Notes: generated from the letters alone by a model not told the origin. Shown: positions 22,143-34,782, counted from the first letter of the stretch. The stretch is DNA of 64,000 bases from Atherinomorus stipes (GCA_023101725.1 JALJCO010007894.1:1-64000); one strand, 5' to 3'. A program made the numbers and translations.

Positions 22143-24254
22143 AAAAGATCCTCATGATGCCCTTTCTATTTTGGTATCATTTCCTTAGTGCCTTACCTAA
22201 ATCTAAAAATCACATTTCCCCTCATTTCCCTTTTATTAGATATTTTCAACATAAGGACAATGGAGAAAGAAGGCCAATTCAAGTTAAACGAAGAAGTAGG
22301 ACGACATTGTACTGATGTTAACTGAAAAACTTCTACTCTTGAAGCAGGAAATGAACCAGTTCAGGGCAGTGGCTCTGAGTTCAGTTCCCTGTTTTAGATG
22401 GTCGATTATTACATTGTGGTCTATTCTATTGTGTGGAATATTACACTGAGGTTGAGGGGAATAAGGATGGTACAGTCGATGGAGAGGAGAAGATGATTGT
22501 GAACTTTTAACTTTTTAACTCTGTGCTACGATCGGGCTGGAAACAAGACTGAAACTTTCCAGTAGTAGATAAGCGAACAGCTGATTGAGGATGACCTTTT
22601 TAAGGACTTTATGGAGGATTGGAAATGGGTCTGTGGTTGCAGGTGGTGTGGGATTGGTGTTAGGTTTCTTCTGGATTGGCTGGACAACTGCATGCCTGAG
22701 ATGGGTTGGAACGGTCCGATGGTCTATGAGCTATTGATGATAAAAAGGATGCTTGAACCTATGGTGTCAAAGACGCCCTTCAGGAGCGCAGTGGGAACCA
22801 TCCGAAGGGCAGGATGCTGCTTTCAGGCTGCTGACGATGTCCAAGAAGGCGGATAGAGATTGATGATCAATGATCAGCAATGATCTTAGAGAAGAAACTG
22901 TTGCTGCCAATCATTCTGAGGATTATGAGGTCATTTCCAAACATCTTGGAGAGGAGAATCATTGAATCGTTTAAGGCTGAGTGACAGCCAATATCGAGGT
23001 TGTATCTCCCACTGATTCAGTAAGTGGTGAATAGAAATTCTTACATGCGTGCCAGGAAAATAACTGATGTGTGCATTTTTCATGAATATTGAGAAATAGC
23101 TTCACATGGTTCTATATTGATATGCAAATTAGCCACGAGCAAATGACCACAGACTGAATGTTGTCTTCTAGCTGGTATCAGGAAGCACAGTAAGGTGTAC
23201 TTAGTGACTCCATTACTGTTTGTTCAAAGGCGCCTGATTGGGAAGTCAGGACGATAGTTGGAACTTGATCAGGACATGCTTAGTTTCTGGTCTTTCAAAA
23301 AAATGGATGTCCAAGAGCCACGTTTCAGACTCTACCGTCCTCAGTCAGAATGTTAATGGCAGAGCAATTAGAGGAACACTGGATCAGTATGATTGTTCAG
23401 AAGAGTTACAATGAGAGCCTCTTCTGTCTAAAAAAATCAAAACAGCACAGCCTAAATTTGCAGTGTCGCATCTAAACAAATCACTAAACATCTGAACCTA
23501 TGTTCTTTGTACAAACAAGACCAAACTGGAGATATGCCAATAACACATGACACCATGTTAAGCACCAGAGGGGATTCTACCATGAAAGTTTTAGGGGTGC
23601 TGAGCACCCAAAGAGCTGCTTGGCCAGACAAGATAATTTTTTTAAAATTTGTTTTGTACAGTACAGTACAGTACAGAACAGTTTCATCCCCACATGTGTG
23701 AAAGATCAGCAAAACACTATCTGGGAAAGTCTGTGACTTATTATCAAGAAAGAAGCTATGACACAGGCTGATTTCCAGCATGTTGCTGCCTTGTTCCAAC
23801 GGTGAACCAGATCCACTAAAACCCACTTTTTCCTTCTTATTTACAAAGTTTCTGATCATTTCCAAGCCTTAGATTTACATATTTATCACCCAGCATCTAG
23901 AAACAAAGTTATTACTGCTGCTATGTAAAAATCCCAATTCAGCTTTATCTGGATGAGAGAAGCTTATTTTGGGCATGCAAGTGTTATGTTTAAGCGGTGA
24001 ACCAGATCCATCACAACCCCATTTATCCTCCGTATTTATGGAGATTCTGACAGTTTTCCAAACTTACATTTAGAATATTTTATGAAAAAAAAGTTAGGCT
24101 ACTACTGCTGCTATTTGAAATATGTGAGATCAAACCAGTTTTGAGGGGTGGGGGTTGCTGTATTGTTGTGAAAATATTTTATTTCAACAAAGTACAGTAT
24201 GGTTTTTCACACTTTTCAAGTTTGTAAAAAAAAAAAAACATACACAGTTGAGAT
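22143..24254. other. Non-coding; diverged tandem duplication near 23.8-24.15 kb
   Basis: No recognisable gene. (GTACA)n occurs at 23655-23680. GCGGTGAACCAGATCC-like sequence occurs twice, near 23800 and 23996, each followed by related text of about 150 bases. Confidence 0.45.
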
Positions 24255-24952
24255 TAGAGATATCTGATATCAACCAATACCGATATATGTAGATAACTGT
24301 TGCATTTTGAGAAATGCAACTACAAACTAAAAACTGCTGGGTCAAAAATAGCAGGATTAAAAAGGTACCAACTACTTTCTGAGTTACTTTGACTCAGAAA
24401 ATTGGGTTATTTTTTTTACCCAACTTTCGGGTTTAATATTTGACCTAGAAGTCGGGTTATGTTGACTGCAGTGTTGGGTTATTTTAACCCAGAAGTTGGG
24501 TCAACAACCCAACAACCCAAATATCTGAAATAACCCAGAAATTGGTTAGTCCCTTTTTAACCCAGTAGTTTGAGTGTGTACACATGTAGTACTCCCCATC
24601 CCAAAGGTTTCTGACAACTTGGTAACTTAACCAACAACTTATCAGACATATTATAAGCAGCTTCAAAGCAAGTCAGTCTGTAGCAGCAGCAGCTGCACCG
24701 TAGTCACATGACTCTGAAAGGAATGCTGGGATATGAAGTTCCTCCAGGATAACAAGGGCTTTTCTACATGCTGGAATTATGCTAATGGAGCAAGATCTTG
24801 CAAGATTTCATTGTTCCATTACATAATCTCATGGTAAAAGATTTCGGTCCAAAAAATATCGGTCCAAAAGGCTGATACCAATATTTTCCAATATCCCAAT
24901 ATGCCCATATCAGCCAATAATATTGGTAGGCTGACAATATCAAACATCCCTA
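24255..24952. mobile_element. MITE family B copy 1 with a nested MITE
   Basis: The start TAGAGATATCTGATATCAAC and the end AATATCAAACATCCCTA are TAGGGATG-type inverted ends. The core shared with copies 2 and 3 includes CTTAACCAACAACTTATCAG, GTCTGTAGCAGCAGCAGCTG and GAAAGGAATGCTGGGATATG. A second MITE (24327-24574) splits it. No coding frame. Confidence 0.75.
24327..24574. mobile_element. MITE family F nested in family B
   Basis: The left ACTGCTGGGTCAAAAATA and the inverse of the right ACTACTGGGTTAAAAAGG form a terminal repeat. The inside is full of AACCCA/TGGGTT words and palindromes such as GGGTTATTTTAACCC. Copies 2 and 3 of family B lack this block. Confidence 0.6.
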
Positions 24953-26491
24953 GTAGGGGAGGGGAGGGAAAAGAGGAAAAAATATATAGATATATATATA
25001 TATATATAGCTAAAAAAATCTCCAGTAAATCTCCACCTACAGTATGTTTAGTACAAACCAAAGCCCACATATGTGAACAAACACCAGACACGAAATGAAG
25101 TACAGCAGTGAAGGGTGATGATGTGAGCTTAATCTGGGTACCGAGAGGCCACATTGTCAAATTTACAGCAGAATATTAGAAAAAAAAAAAAGTTAAGGGG
25201 TTGCAATGGTCCCGTTCAAATCCAAACCAAAACCCACCTGAAATACTGCAACAGGACCTGCAGAATGGTGTGATCATAAACCAGCAAAATTCCTCCACAG
25301 CCATCTGTGACTGACATCATACAGAAAACACAATATTTTTCTTGTAAATGTGGCTGAATCACAGGGTGTACACACTTCTTGTTGTTCTTCTTAGATTATA
25401 TTTAATTCAAGAGCGAGGAAGAACCAGAGAATTTTTCACTCTGTCATGGACAAGATCAATACACACAGGCTTTGCTTTATCGGCCTAAAACATTACTAAA
25501 TAAAATGTACATATGACTTCTACTGTCAGCAACCAAACACAAAGACGGGGAAATTAGGTGAAGATGGAAACTTACTGTGTGATTCAGAGCATTCCTGACA
25601 TACAACTAACACACAGACACACGCGTCAATCTGGTAATTATAAAGAATAAATATGGATGCACATATGTGCATATTCATGGACACATGCGTGTAATTATGT
25701 TGCAAATGTTGTGAGTGCACACATGCATGGACACACACAGATTCCTACCTTAAGCAACATGCAAACACGTACAATTATCTTGTCATGCATCTGGTAATTA
25801 CGGCAAACTAATATAGACACACTATCTAAACACACCGTGCACACACACAAACATCGGTCCCAACCACGAGCGCATGTGTCAATAATCAGCAGGTTTACTT
25901 TCTCTGGTTGGTGGGTTTAGAATGAAATAAGTGCACTTTAAAAAGTTTACCTTAAAATTATGAGTTAAACGGCTGCCTTAAAATTTTGAATTAACTGGAA
26001 TGTTTTTTTTTGTGTGTTTAAGATGTGTTTGATTAAGTATTTCAATTCATAACAACAACATAGCAGAAGGTTGTTAATTTGAAATAAAGTAACACATTAG
26101 GACAACATAAATGCTAAAATGTATTTTACAGTGCAAGTATGCACCGTATACTCACTAGAAAAGGTCCAAAATTTCCGTAAAGCTACTGAAAAATGCGTAA
26201 AGATACGTATTGATATGGTATTGGCACATAACTTTTAATTTCCCGTTCATAAATCTACATTTTGGACCATACAGGGGTTTCTGTCAAGAGTGGCATAAAC
26301 CCAACATATAAGTCCCTGCAGGTATAAACCAGTACAGAAGCTGAATGGTAAGTGATCCAACATGCTAGTCAGAGAAGAAGTGCATCACATGCACTACAGT
26401 ATGTGTGGGGGCGATGACACACCAGTGTACCCACAAGAATGAACTGAACTACACCACTGAATTGAATGCAATATTGAAGTATTATCTGTAT
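24953..26491. other. Non-coding, no gene seen; short (TA)n
   Basis: (TA)n at about 24984-25008 and CA-rich pieces at 25590-25850. No frame is convincing. Confidence 0.45.
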
Positions 26492-26935
26492 TAGCAAATC
26501 GACCGATATAGATTTTTTAGGGCAGAGATATTTTCTCATCAGCCTCCAGTTATGGCTGATACAACCTGCTGATATTTAGGGACGCTATTTGGGGCCGATA
26601 CTGCATTTGATCCCAAAATATAATACAGGACAACAATAAAAACTAATTTTGAAAGTTCTTTTAACATAAAATAGACTTCAAATAGATATATAAAAAAACA
26701 TTGTATTTGTCAACAAGTATTAAATGGAAACATTAAATTTGTGAATATCGAAAAAAAGAAACATTGCACTTGTAACACTATCATAAAGAAACATTAAATA
26801 TGTAATATATACAAAAAACTGATGCCTGTATAGATGCCTGTCTGTAAATTATGCCAAGGGGAGGGTATCGGCCAACATACCGAAATATTGGCCGATGCTG
26901 ATACCAGCAAAAAAAAAAAAAGGCAAATACTGGCC
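26492..26935. mobile_element. MITE family A copy 3
   Basis: Starts AATCGACCGATATAGATT. It carries CTCATCAGCCTCCAG and GGGGCCGATACTGCATTTGA, and ends with GGTATCGGCCAACATACCG and GGCCGATGCTGATACCAG. Confidence 0.7.
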
Positions 26936-27765
26936 TAAAATCTCATAGTTCTGACTTTTTTCTAGAACATTAAAAAAAACATTTGTTTTCAGGAGATTTT
27001 CTGTTTTTTCAATTTGTCTTAAACAAGTCTGACTTCTGACCTTATTCAGGACCATTAGAATTTTTTTTTTTTCTATAAACAAGTCCGAATTCAGACTTTT
27101 TTTTCAGAAAAAAAAAAAAAAAAGTAATTTGTTTTCAGGAGATTTTTTTGTTTTTTCCAAAGTAAAAGAAGGGAGTTTTTTTTTTATTATTATTATTGTT
27201 ATTTTTTCTGAAAAAAAGTAAGAATTCAGGCTTTTTTTCTCAGAATTCTGATTTTTTTTTCCTAAAAATTCTGACTTTTTAAATTTTTTTTATTTTTTTA
27301 TTTTTTAGTTTTTTCAGTTTTTGAAAAACAAAGTCTGAATTCTGACTTTTTTCCAGAACATCAAAAAATTGGGAGTTTTTTTTTTTTATTATTATTATTT
27401 TTCTGAAAAAGTCAGAATTCAGATTTTATTCACAGAATTCTGACTTTTTTCCAGAACATAAAAAAAATACTTTTGGGATTTTTTTTTTTTTAATTTGTGA
27501 AAAAAGTCTGAAGTCTGATTTTTTTTTTTCAGGAACATTTTTAAAAAACTGGATTTTTTTTTTTTTATTTCTGAAAAAAGTCAGAATTTAGACTTTTTTC
27601 TCATAACTCTGACTTTTTTCCAGAGCATTAAAAAAATGAATTTGTTTTCAGGTGATTTTTTTTCTTCAGTTAATGACAAAAAAGTTTAACTTCTGAATAT
27701 TTCAGAAATTGAAAAAAAAAAATGTTTTTATATTCTATTTCTCAGAATTTTTATTTTCTTCAGTG
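26936..27765. repeat. T-rich degenerate tandem repeat (GAATTCTGACTTTTTT type)
   Basis: The words TCTGACTTTTTTC and CAGAATTC recur about every 60-110 bases among runs of 8-15 T. The dominant feature is alternation of poly(T), GAAAAAAGTC and CCAGAACAT. Confidence 0.75.
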
Positions 27766-29839
27766 GTCCTAATCTTCTTCCATACAAGATCATTGCAGAG
27801 GTTAGTATAAGTGCTACTTGTGACATTCACAGTCACTCAGTGATGAAAAGCAAATCAGTAGAAGCTTGATGATCCTCCATGTATACTGTATAAACCTGCG
27901 CCTGATATAAACACATTCATCGGAACATCGGGTCTTGTACAGTGTCAGTATCACAGCACAAGAAATCCCAGCCCCCACATTCATTTCATTGAGGGTAAAG
28001 AGCCTCTCTGGCAACTGACTAAACCCTGGAACGCTGCTATCTAAAGCCAGAAAGATTCCTAAATCAACTCTGCAATCCTGTTAAAATGTATGTTTCTCGG
28101 TGGAAATCAGTATCACCAACAGAGGCAGAAGCAACTTCTCTTTTAAGTGCAGAAATGAAATACAGCAGATCATGAAATTTGAATTGATTGCCCTGAGCAT
28201 GTGTGCGATTATCTCCTGATTATTTTTAACAGTTTGGTTTTGTTTCGCACGACTGGTTTTTCTCAGCACTGCGAGTCCCACAGGGTTAAGATCTTTTCCT
28301 CTCCTTCGACTGCTCTGCACTAAGATGGCTTTTCAGAGATACAATTAAAGCATAAAGCTGGTGTGCTGAACTCTGTGGAGCCTTAGGACATTGGTACAGT
28401 AATTGTCTTGGGGGAAATCTGCTATTCAAACAACTGTGAGAAAAACTGTTGCATAGAAATGTAACTTTGATCAGAGTTCGGCTGCTTAAATGTCTCCTGC
28501 TTTAAAAACCAGGGGAAGAAACTGAAAGAAACTTACAGTTCAAGTATAACACAGACGGGTAGAAAAGGAAAGAGTCAAACATCCTCCAGCTCCTGTCAGC
28601 AGACAAGCAGAAGGGCAGGAGGTCCCCGTGTAATAGCCAGGAGCTGTCAGTCATTTTATAGACGGACGAGGGCTCCACATTAGTACAACTCAATATGGAT
28701 CGACTGCTGTGGGAGACCGCGATGTGAGAGACGGCGCAGAGGAGGGAGGACGACAGACAGAGCGAGATAAATGGCGATGGACAGAAGAAGGTGACCACAG
28801 AGGGAGAAGAATGTGAGAAAATGAGGCAAAAAAAAGGGAGAAGACAGGCTGGGATTTAAAGTGACGCCAGTATTTGGTCTCTTCATAATATCTCGACTCC
28901 GCAGGGCATGTGTTAGAAATGTCGTTGAGGGAAAGATGACACTTTTCCACGTCTGAAAAGTGCCAACACTCTTTTTCTTCCCTGGTCATTGTTACTCCTC
29001 TTTCTTTTCTACAGAGGATAAATCGGAGGAAGATTTACCATTATGACAAGTTTCATTATGAACCAGCAGATTTTCAGCTTTCTTCCTGGAGCGGATGCCA
29101 TCTGAGACTGCAAAGATGTCATCTCATGTGTGGACTGCAGAATCTCCCGCAGGACGGTGAGAAGAAGAGTTAGGAATACAGCAGGTGGCTTGATGGAGAC
29201 GCAGGGCTGGATGTTGGTGTACAAATGCAAACAGTTGCAGTGAGATATATAAAAAAAGAACGTCTGCTTACAAGCTACACACTCAAACATACAGGAACCA
29301 ATTTTTACCTAAAAGGGTACAAAGCTTGTCGCAGGGGGTGTTCCTTTTTGAAAGACATCTCTGTACCTTCGGTCCTGGTCCATTTTTGAACCTTATCAAG
29401 CTGTATGAGTTAATAAAGTACAATTAAACCAATTAAAAATGATGAATAAAAGTCAATAAAATAGAGATTATGACAACAATCAAAGATGCTAATAAGTTAA
29501 TAATTATATATAAAAATATTAGGCCAAACACATATATAATTATACATATAATTATTACTATGATTATTATGAAAATCATAATAACTATAATTACATTACT
29601 GTTTAGAAGTACTGCTATTTATAGTTATTGTACAAGCTACACACATTTTTCAATGCTGCAGGTACCCTTAGGGTTGAAATTGTACAAATTTGTACTTTGT
29701 ATTACTTTGGACCCTTTTTCATAGTATATAGGTACTTCTGGCCTCATATAGACCAATATTGTACTTTTGAGAGAACATTTGTAAAACATGTACCTGCAGG
29801 TACAGAAATGTTCCTGTCTCTTACCTCTTTTTGAGAGTG
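27766..29839. other. Non-coding, no gene identified
   Basis: No repeat ends or recognisable exon were found. Open frames of up to 99 codons at 28500-28990 (minus) are low in complexity and have no known motif. Confidence 0.4.
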
Positions 29840-29907
29840 TAGGGGTCGACCGATACAGATTTTTTTGGGGCTGATACCGATACAACTATTTTCTCATCCA
29901 TCTCAAC

Positions 29908-30582
29908 TAGGGCTGTGCGATATACTGATATGATATCGCGGTATGATATTTACATGAGAGAGATAGGATATTTACACATATCGTTATATCGCGGTATTAG
30001 TAGCGCAAATTTTTTTGCTTTACTTTTTCGTAATGACCCGGCTGCACCTCGACTGACTACAACGATGTCACCTAATTATTTAATCAGGGTAGGAAAAAAT
30101 ATCGATACACTGAAATATCGTGATATTTTCATATGCGATACCATATCTTTATTTAAAAACGTGGTATTGATCTATTTTACTAATGAAATCCCACAAGATA
30201 TCGTTTTGTTACAAAATCTCCTGAGATTTCACAAAATACCGTGAGATTTTGTAACAGAACAATGAAATCTCGCGGTATTTCGTTAAAATCTCCTGAGGTT
30301 TTGTAACAAAACTATGATATCTCATGAGATATCATTCGTAAAATAGACCGATATTGTGTTTTTAAAAATATGAATATGGCATATGAAAATATTGCGATAT
30401 TTCAGTGTATCGATATCTCTTACCACCCCTATTATTTGAACTGTCTGGAAGACAATCCTCCTCAAGACTTTTACAAAGAAATCATAAAAACCAGCCAACT
30501 AAAAATACCGGTATATATCGTATATCATCATCTAAAATAAATATATTGTGATATGATATTTGTTCCATATCACCCAGCTCTA
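29908..30582. mobile_element. MITE family C (hAT-like), interrupted by family D
   Basis: The left TAGGGCTGTGCGATATAC and the inverse of the right TAGAGCTGGGTGATATGG are terminal repeats. Flanking octamers ATCTCAAC and GCCTCAAC agree at six positions, consistent with an 8-bp hAT duplication. It holds no coding frame. Confidence 0.65.
30086..30431. mobile_element. MITE family D copy 1, long terminal repeats
   Basis: The left end has ATATCGATACACTGAAATAT and the inverse of the right end has ATATCGATACACTGAAATAT again. The two terminal repeats are related over about 45 bases, with outer ends AGGGTAGG and AGGGGTGG. The inside repeats AAATCTC(A/G)(C/T)GAGATTT words on both strands. Confidence 0.75.
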
Positions 30583-30844
30583 GCCTCAACCAATGGCTGG
30601 TACAACCTGATGATATCTAGGGCCGATACTTCATTTGACCCCAAAATTGATGGAATGAAGGACATAGTGGGCAGATTGATCCATTTATCAATAACATCAA
30701 TTTTTATTCTGATACATCAAACAGTAGTAGTGTGATAACATCAGTGACTCCATGTTAGTTCTAAAAACTGTCAGAAACTTCATAAATAGAGGTAATTAGT
30801 TTTAGGTTTATTGTTGTAAAAAAACATTTACGTGCACAAAATTG

Positions 30845-30990
30845 GGACCAAAGGATACAGATTCTTTAGGGCCGATACCAATACCGATATTTTCTCATCA
30901 GCCTCAGCCGATAGGGCCAATACTGCATTTGACCAAAATTAAAATAATGAAGGACAACAATGGAAACTATTCTTGAAAACTCATTTGAAA
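30845..30990. mobile_element. MITE family A copy 5, fragment
   Basis: Carries AAAGGATACAGATTCTTTAG, TTTTCTCATCAGCCTCAGCC and CAATACTGCATTTGACC. The right end fades into (TA)n. Confidence 0.65.
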
Positions 30991-31015
30991 TAAAAAAAAA
31001 GAAACAAAGCACTTC

Positions 31016-31075
31016 AAATATATATATAATATATATATATATATAACATATATATGTGTGTATATATATTTATAA
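31016..31075. repeat. (TA)n microsatellite
   Basis: Alternating TATATA with short interruptions. Confidence 0.9.
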
Positions 31076-31408
31076 AAAAGAGAAAGTCCACTATTTAAGG
31101 TATATGCCACCCCTGAGTGAAATTGAGCCTCCCCCACAGTAGAGTTGGACAAGTGGGCAGAAGCGTTTTGTAACTGATCCAGTCATTCTCTGAATCTGGC
31201 AGCACTGACTTTAGCTTAGCTTAGCATAGTTGCTGTAATCTGACGTTTCCAACTAGCACCACTTGGCGAAAGTAAAGTAATTTACTCAAGATTTTTTAAC
31301 CCGCACATTCTGATCGAGTAAAAACCAGAACCCGATTTCACATCAAAGGATTGACTAGGTGGTATTCAATAGGGGAACTATATGCAGCGGAAGTACAGGC
31401 CAATCACA

Positions 31409-31969
31409 GGGAAGCACCGTGGATAGTAGCAAAGACAGTACGCGTGCGCAGCATCCGGTGGCAAGCCTGTTCATGGAAGTTGGGGATAGGGATGGGCGAT
31501 ATGGACTAAAAAATGTATCACGATAATTTCTTGTATTTATCACGGTAACGATAAGTGACGATAAAAACATCAGCAAAATATTTTGTATTATAAATTTGTC
31601 ACTAAATTCGGTCCTGAAAGCCCTACAAAGTACTAGAAGCCACTAAACTATATCAATTAAGTTCAAGTAGTGCACCTGTATTGCAAAACTAGTGACACCA
31701 ATTAAACAAGTCTAAAATATGAGAGACCAAATTCCACATTTATTCAAACGATGCAAACAGCAAAACTAAATTGGCCTTTTAAAAAAACCAAAGTAGTGCA
31801 ACTGCAAACAACCTGATAAATTGTCATCTCACGATAAAAACTATAAGTTCAAATTGTTATTGTGGGGAATTTCTTTGACGATATATCGCACACGATAAAA
31901 TATCGCCCATCCCTAGTTGGGGATGCTTCGCATGCGTGCTGCCTTTGCTACTCTCCGCGGTGCTTCCCT
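31409..31969. repeat. Imperfect palindrome whose loop holds an hAT MITE
   Basis: The left arm 31409-31456 starts GGGAAGCACCGTGG and ends GCGCAGCATCC. The right arm 31921-31969 is its inverse with about six differences over 48 bases. Without the MITE and one target copy the loop is only about 30 bases. The arms may belong to an older, unrecognised DNA element. Confidence 0.7.
31487..31915. mobile_element. hAT-superfamily MITE (family G) with a perfect 8-bp target duplication
   Basis: Ends TAGGGATGGGCGATAT and, inverted, TAGGGATGGGCGATAT are identical for 16 bases. The octamer GTTGGGGA stands immediately on both sides (31479-31486 and 31916-31923). An 8-bp duplication with TAGGG ends is the hAT hallmark. 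429 bp, non-coding. Confidence 0.9.
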
Positions 31970-33049
31970 GCTGCTTTTATGGTTCCTGACGACTCACGTG
32001 GTTCTCGTCTCATCGTGAAGTCAGACGCAGTCGAGCCCAACGAGCTTACTGGTGTGATTCAGGGCTCTTCATGCTCTGCATAGCCTCATCATCACAATCA
32101 ATGGCGTTTAGGTAGCTAAAGATGTTAGCATAGGTTATCCTCGGCCACAGAGGAGGGAAGGTATCAATATTTCACCGTGTCTGATCTCTGTTTTGTTGTG
32201 TGCTCCCATCTCGCCATCATGCTTTAAGTAAAGCACCTAGCCACATACGAAAAAATACGAGATAGTTATGTAAATACCCCGGCTGGCGAGGTACTTCCAC
32301 TACAAACCGGATGCTTCACCCATTATTTTTGGCCGCACCCACAACCCAGGAGATGCACCAGTAAAATCATGGATATATATTATGAGTTTAAAGTTGTACT
32401 TCCATGGTCATTTCATTAATATTTCTGTGTTCTCCATTATTATTGAATGCATTCTGCATCGTTTCTGTTAAAAAAAAACCTTCTGGTATCTTTGTATCCA
32501 GCTGTATTTGTATACTAGAAGAGAGGCTTGTGGTCCAACGGCAGCTTTTCCGGGTCCTTCTCATGAATTTCCGTCTGATTGGCTGGCTCCCGTCAGTGTA
32601 TGAAGGAAGCTCCGCCCTCCGCTCTTATTTTGCTACAGACAGGAAATAGAGCCGACAAACAAGTTTGTTCCGCCATGCTAACAAACAGTTAGCTAATTAG
32701 CTTCTCAACTCCGAAGCTACAGTCGTGCCGTCTTTACTTCTAGTGTGTAGTGGAGGGTTACCTGCCTTCCAATGGACAGATAGAAACCCCACGTGGGATA
32801 CGCTATTTGCAATGTGACGTAGAAGTGTGAGGCTGTTCCCCGATTCGCTCTTTTCTTCGTATTGTTTCTCTGATGAGAAAGTACAGCAGACTGGGGGAAC
32901 GCAACGCTAGCAAGTCAGCATGTGTAAGTAAACAAGGGGAAACCCTCCGTATTTCAGAAGGAGCAAGTTAAACGGGTTTTCAGTGGAAGGAGGCCTTTAA
33001 TGTTTTGGGGGTTTTTCCTAAATGATATTGTTACAAGTGCACGGTTTCA
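31970..33049. other. Non-coding, no gene identified
   Basis: Moderately GC-balanced sequence. I saw no splice-flanked frame or known motif. Confidence 0.4.
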
Positions 33050-33308
33050 TTTTTTTTTTTTTTTTTTTTTTGTTATACTTGTATGATCCCCGAGGGGAAA
33101 ATTAGGGCTCTGCATTTTACCCATCTCTGTACTGAGAGTATCAGAGAGCAGTGGGCTGCTACTTAAAGTGCACGGGGAGCAGTTGGTGGGGGGTTAAGGA
33201 CCTTGCTCAGGGGTCCACAGTGGTTCACCTAGGAGTCGTGTCGGGGGATCGAACCCGGGTCCTCCGCGCCCAAGCCCACGACGCAACCACTGGGCTATCC
33301 AGTCCCCC
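33050..33308 (-). mobile_element. tRNA-derived SINE (family 1), full length
   Basis: Read on the minus strand from 33308, a tRNA-like head has A-box-like TAGCCCAGTGGTTGCG and the B box GGGTTCGATCCCC. The body includes GAGCAAGGTCCTTAACCCCC. The tail has TTTTCCCCTCGGGGATCATA followed by poly(A), written as T22 at 33050-33071 on the plus strand. The tail text is of the fish LINE-tail type. The same family is the broken SINE at 12.5-13.4 kb. Confidence 0.8.
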
Positions 33309-33317
33309 AATGGATAT

Positions 33318-33541
33318 TTTAAGAATATATTATTATATTTTAATTAATTTTACATAGTAATTTGAAGAGCTTTGTTTCTTTTTTATCTGAAGAGTTTTCA
33401 AAATCAGTTTTCATTGTTGTCCTTTATTAATTTTGGGGTCAAATGCAGTATTGGTCCCAAATATCATCAGGTTGTATCGGCTGAGGCTGATGAGAATGTA
33501 TCGGTATCAGCCATTAAAAAAATCTGTATCGGTCTAATTTT
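33318..33541 (-). mobile_element. MITE family A copy 6, reverse orientation
   Basis: GGGGTCAAATGCAGTATTGG, TTGTATCGGCTGAGGCTGAT and AAATCTGTATCGGTCTAA are the inverse of family A words. It abuts the SINE. Confidence 0.7.
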
Positions 33542-34782
33542 GATTTGAATTTCAAAAGTGAGATTAAATACATCCATTTATGTTTCAAGGCAAAAAAGAA
33601 AAAGAAAACAACAGAATTTAAAAACTCATATTAAAATGTTTGTCAAAAGAGGCTTCAGGGACAGAATCTGCTGTTTTACAGCTAGGCAGGGGGGGGGGGG
33701 CTGGGGGGTGCATCCAAAACCAATGAAAAGGCAAATGGGAGCAAAAAGTAACTTTCCAGTGTTGGGAAACATACCCACTTTCATACACAACAGGAAGCAA
33801 CAAACTCACCACGAGTATCAGAGTGGATTAAAAAATGACCGTAAACATCGGCAGACATGCCGGGCGGGGCCTGGCGGAGCGTCGCGCTGTTGGAGACGGT
33901 GCATGTTTTACCCGACGCGACCCCCGCTCGGTAAACACAACCTTGCTTCAGCCTCACAGACATCGACTGCCCATGTCTGCCTGCATCTAAATGCTGCCGC
34001 GTTTGTTTACTATCGCTCGATGACTTCACTCCCCCCCCCCTCCCTTCGCCCCCTCAGGGCTTCAGCAGAGACTGACCAGAGAGAAGCCAGACATGCACAT
34101 TCACACACACAGCTGATGAATTATGTAACAAAAGCACTGAGAGAGGAGAGAGAAAGCTCGGCTGCAGAGTGATGACCGCTAATAATAACAGCAGGAAGTG
34201 TGCACATATCTGCAGATAAACTAGTTTGCGTGTGTTAAGAATCGATGCCAGCACATTAAATCTAAATCATAACCATGCTATCAGCCCCACGATGCCCCGT
34301 TTTTAGTTTAAATAACTAAAAGAAGGTAGCAGAGCGCAGCCTGCTGAGATATGACTCAACCCGGCTGAGTCAGTCCATCAATGTGGTTTTGTAGAAGCTC
34401 ACAGACTGTGATTTCTGTGATCCCATCTGCCGGAGAATAAAACTTCTGTCAGCTACCTTGTGCTCACAGAGCCACCTCTAAGCCATCAAGCTGTCTTGAT
34501 TTGCAAAATCAAATTGCCTGGACCAAGAACTGGAGAGTGGATTGCCAGTCCTGCGTGTGATCTGTTTAACGTTGCTGATAGAAACATCACACACGGATTC
34601 AGCAAACAAAAGATGGCAGAATGTGAAATTCACTGCAGCTTTATGAAAATCTGGTCTGAAGAGCAGCATCTCTGAAACCGTCATCATTCACCTTTATAAG
34701 TCTGTTTGTTTCAACAGTTCTGCAGCTGTCTTACAGAAGCCTCTTCAGGAGATGCACGAACGAAGCAAAGAAGCTGCACAGT
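33542..34782. other. Non-coding; G-run and C-run, no gene confirmed
   Basis: A run of G lies near 33688 and a C-rich pyrimidine tract near 34028-34060 ends CCCCCTCAGGG, which resembles a splice acceptor on the plus strand. The following 204-codon frame is not recognisable. CpG is locally raised at 33850-34020. Confidence 0.35.

Larger units (their letters stand above)
29840..30780. mobile_element. MITE family A copy 4, interrupted by family C
   Basis: Begins TAGGGGTCGACCGATACAG at 29840. It is cut at 29907 and resumes at 30583 with CCTCAACCAATGGCTGGTAC and CATTTGACCCCAAAATTGAT. TAGGGGTCGACC is the family's outer end. Confidence 0.7.

Noticed and set aside
23452..23865. 137-codon minus-strand frame
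   Set aside because: No known family, overlaps a diverged tandem duplication and a GTACA run; composition is not coding-like.
33558..34172. 204-codon plus-strand frame following a pyrimidine tract
   Set aside because: No recognised motif, homopolymer runs inside, and the CCTCAG acceptor-like site falls within the frame. Too weak to call a gene.
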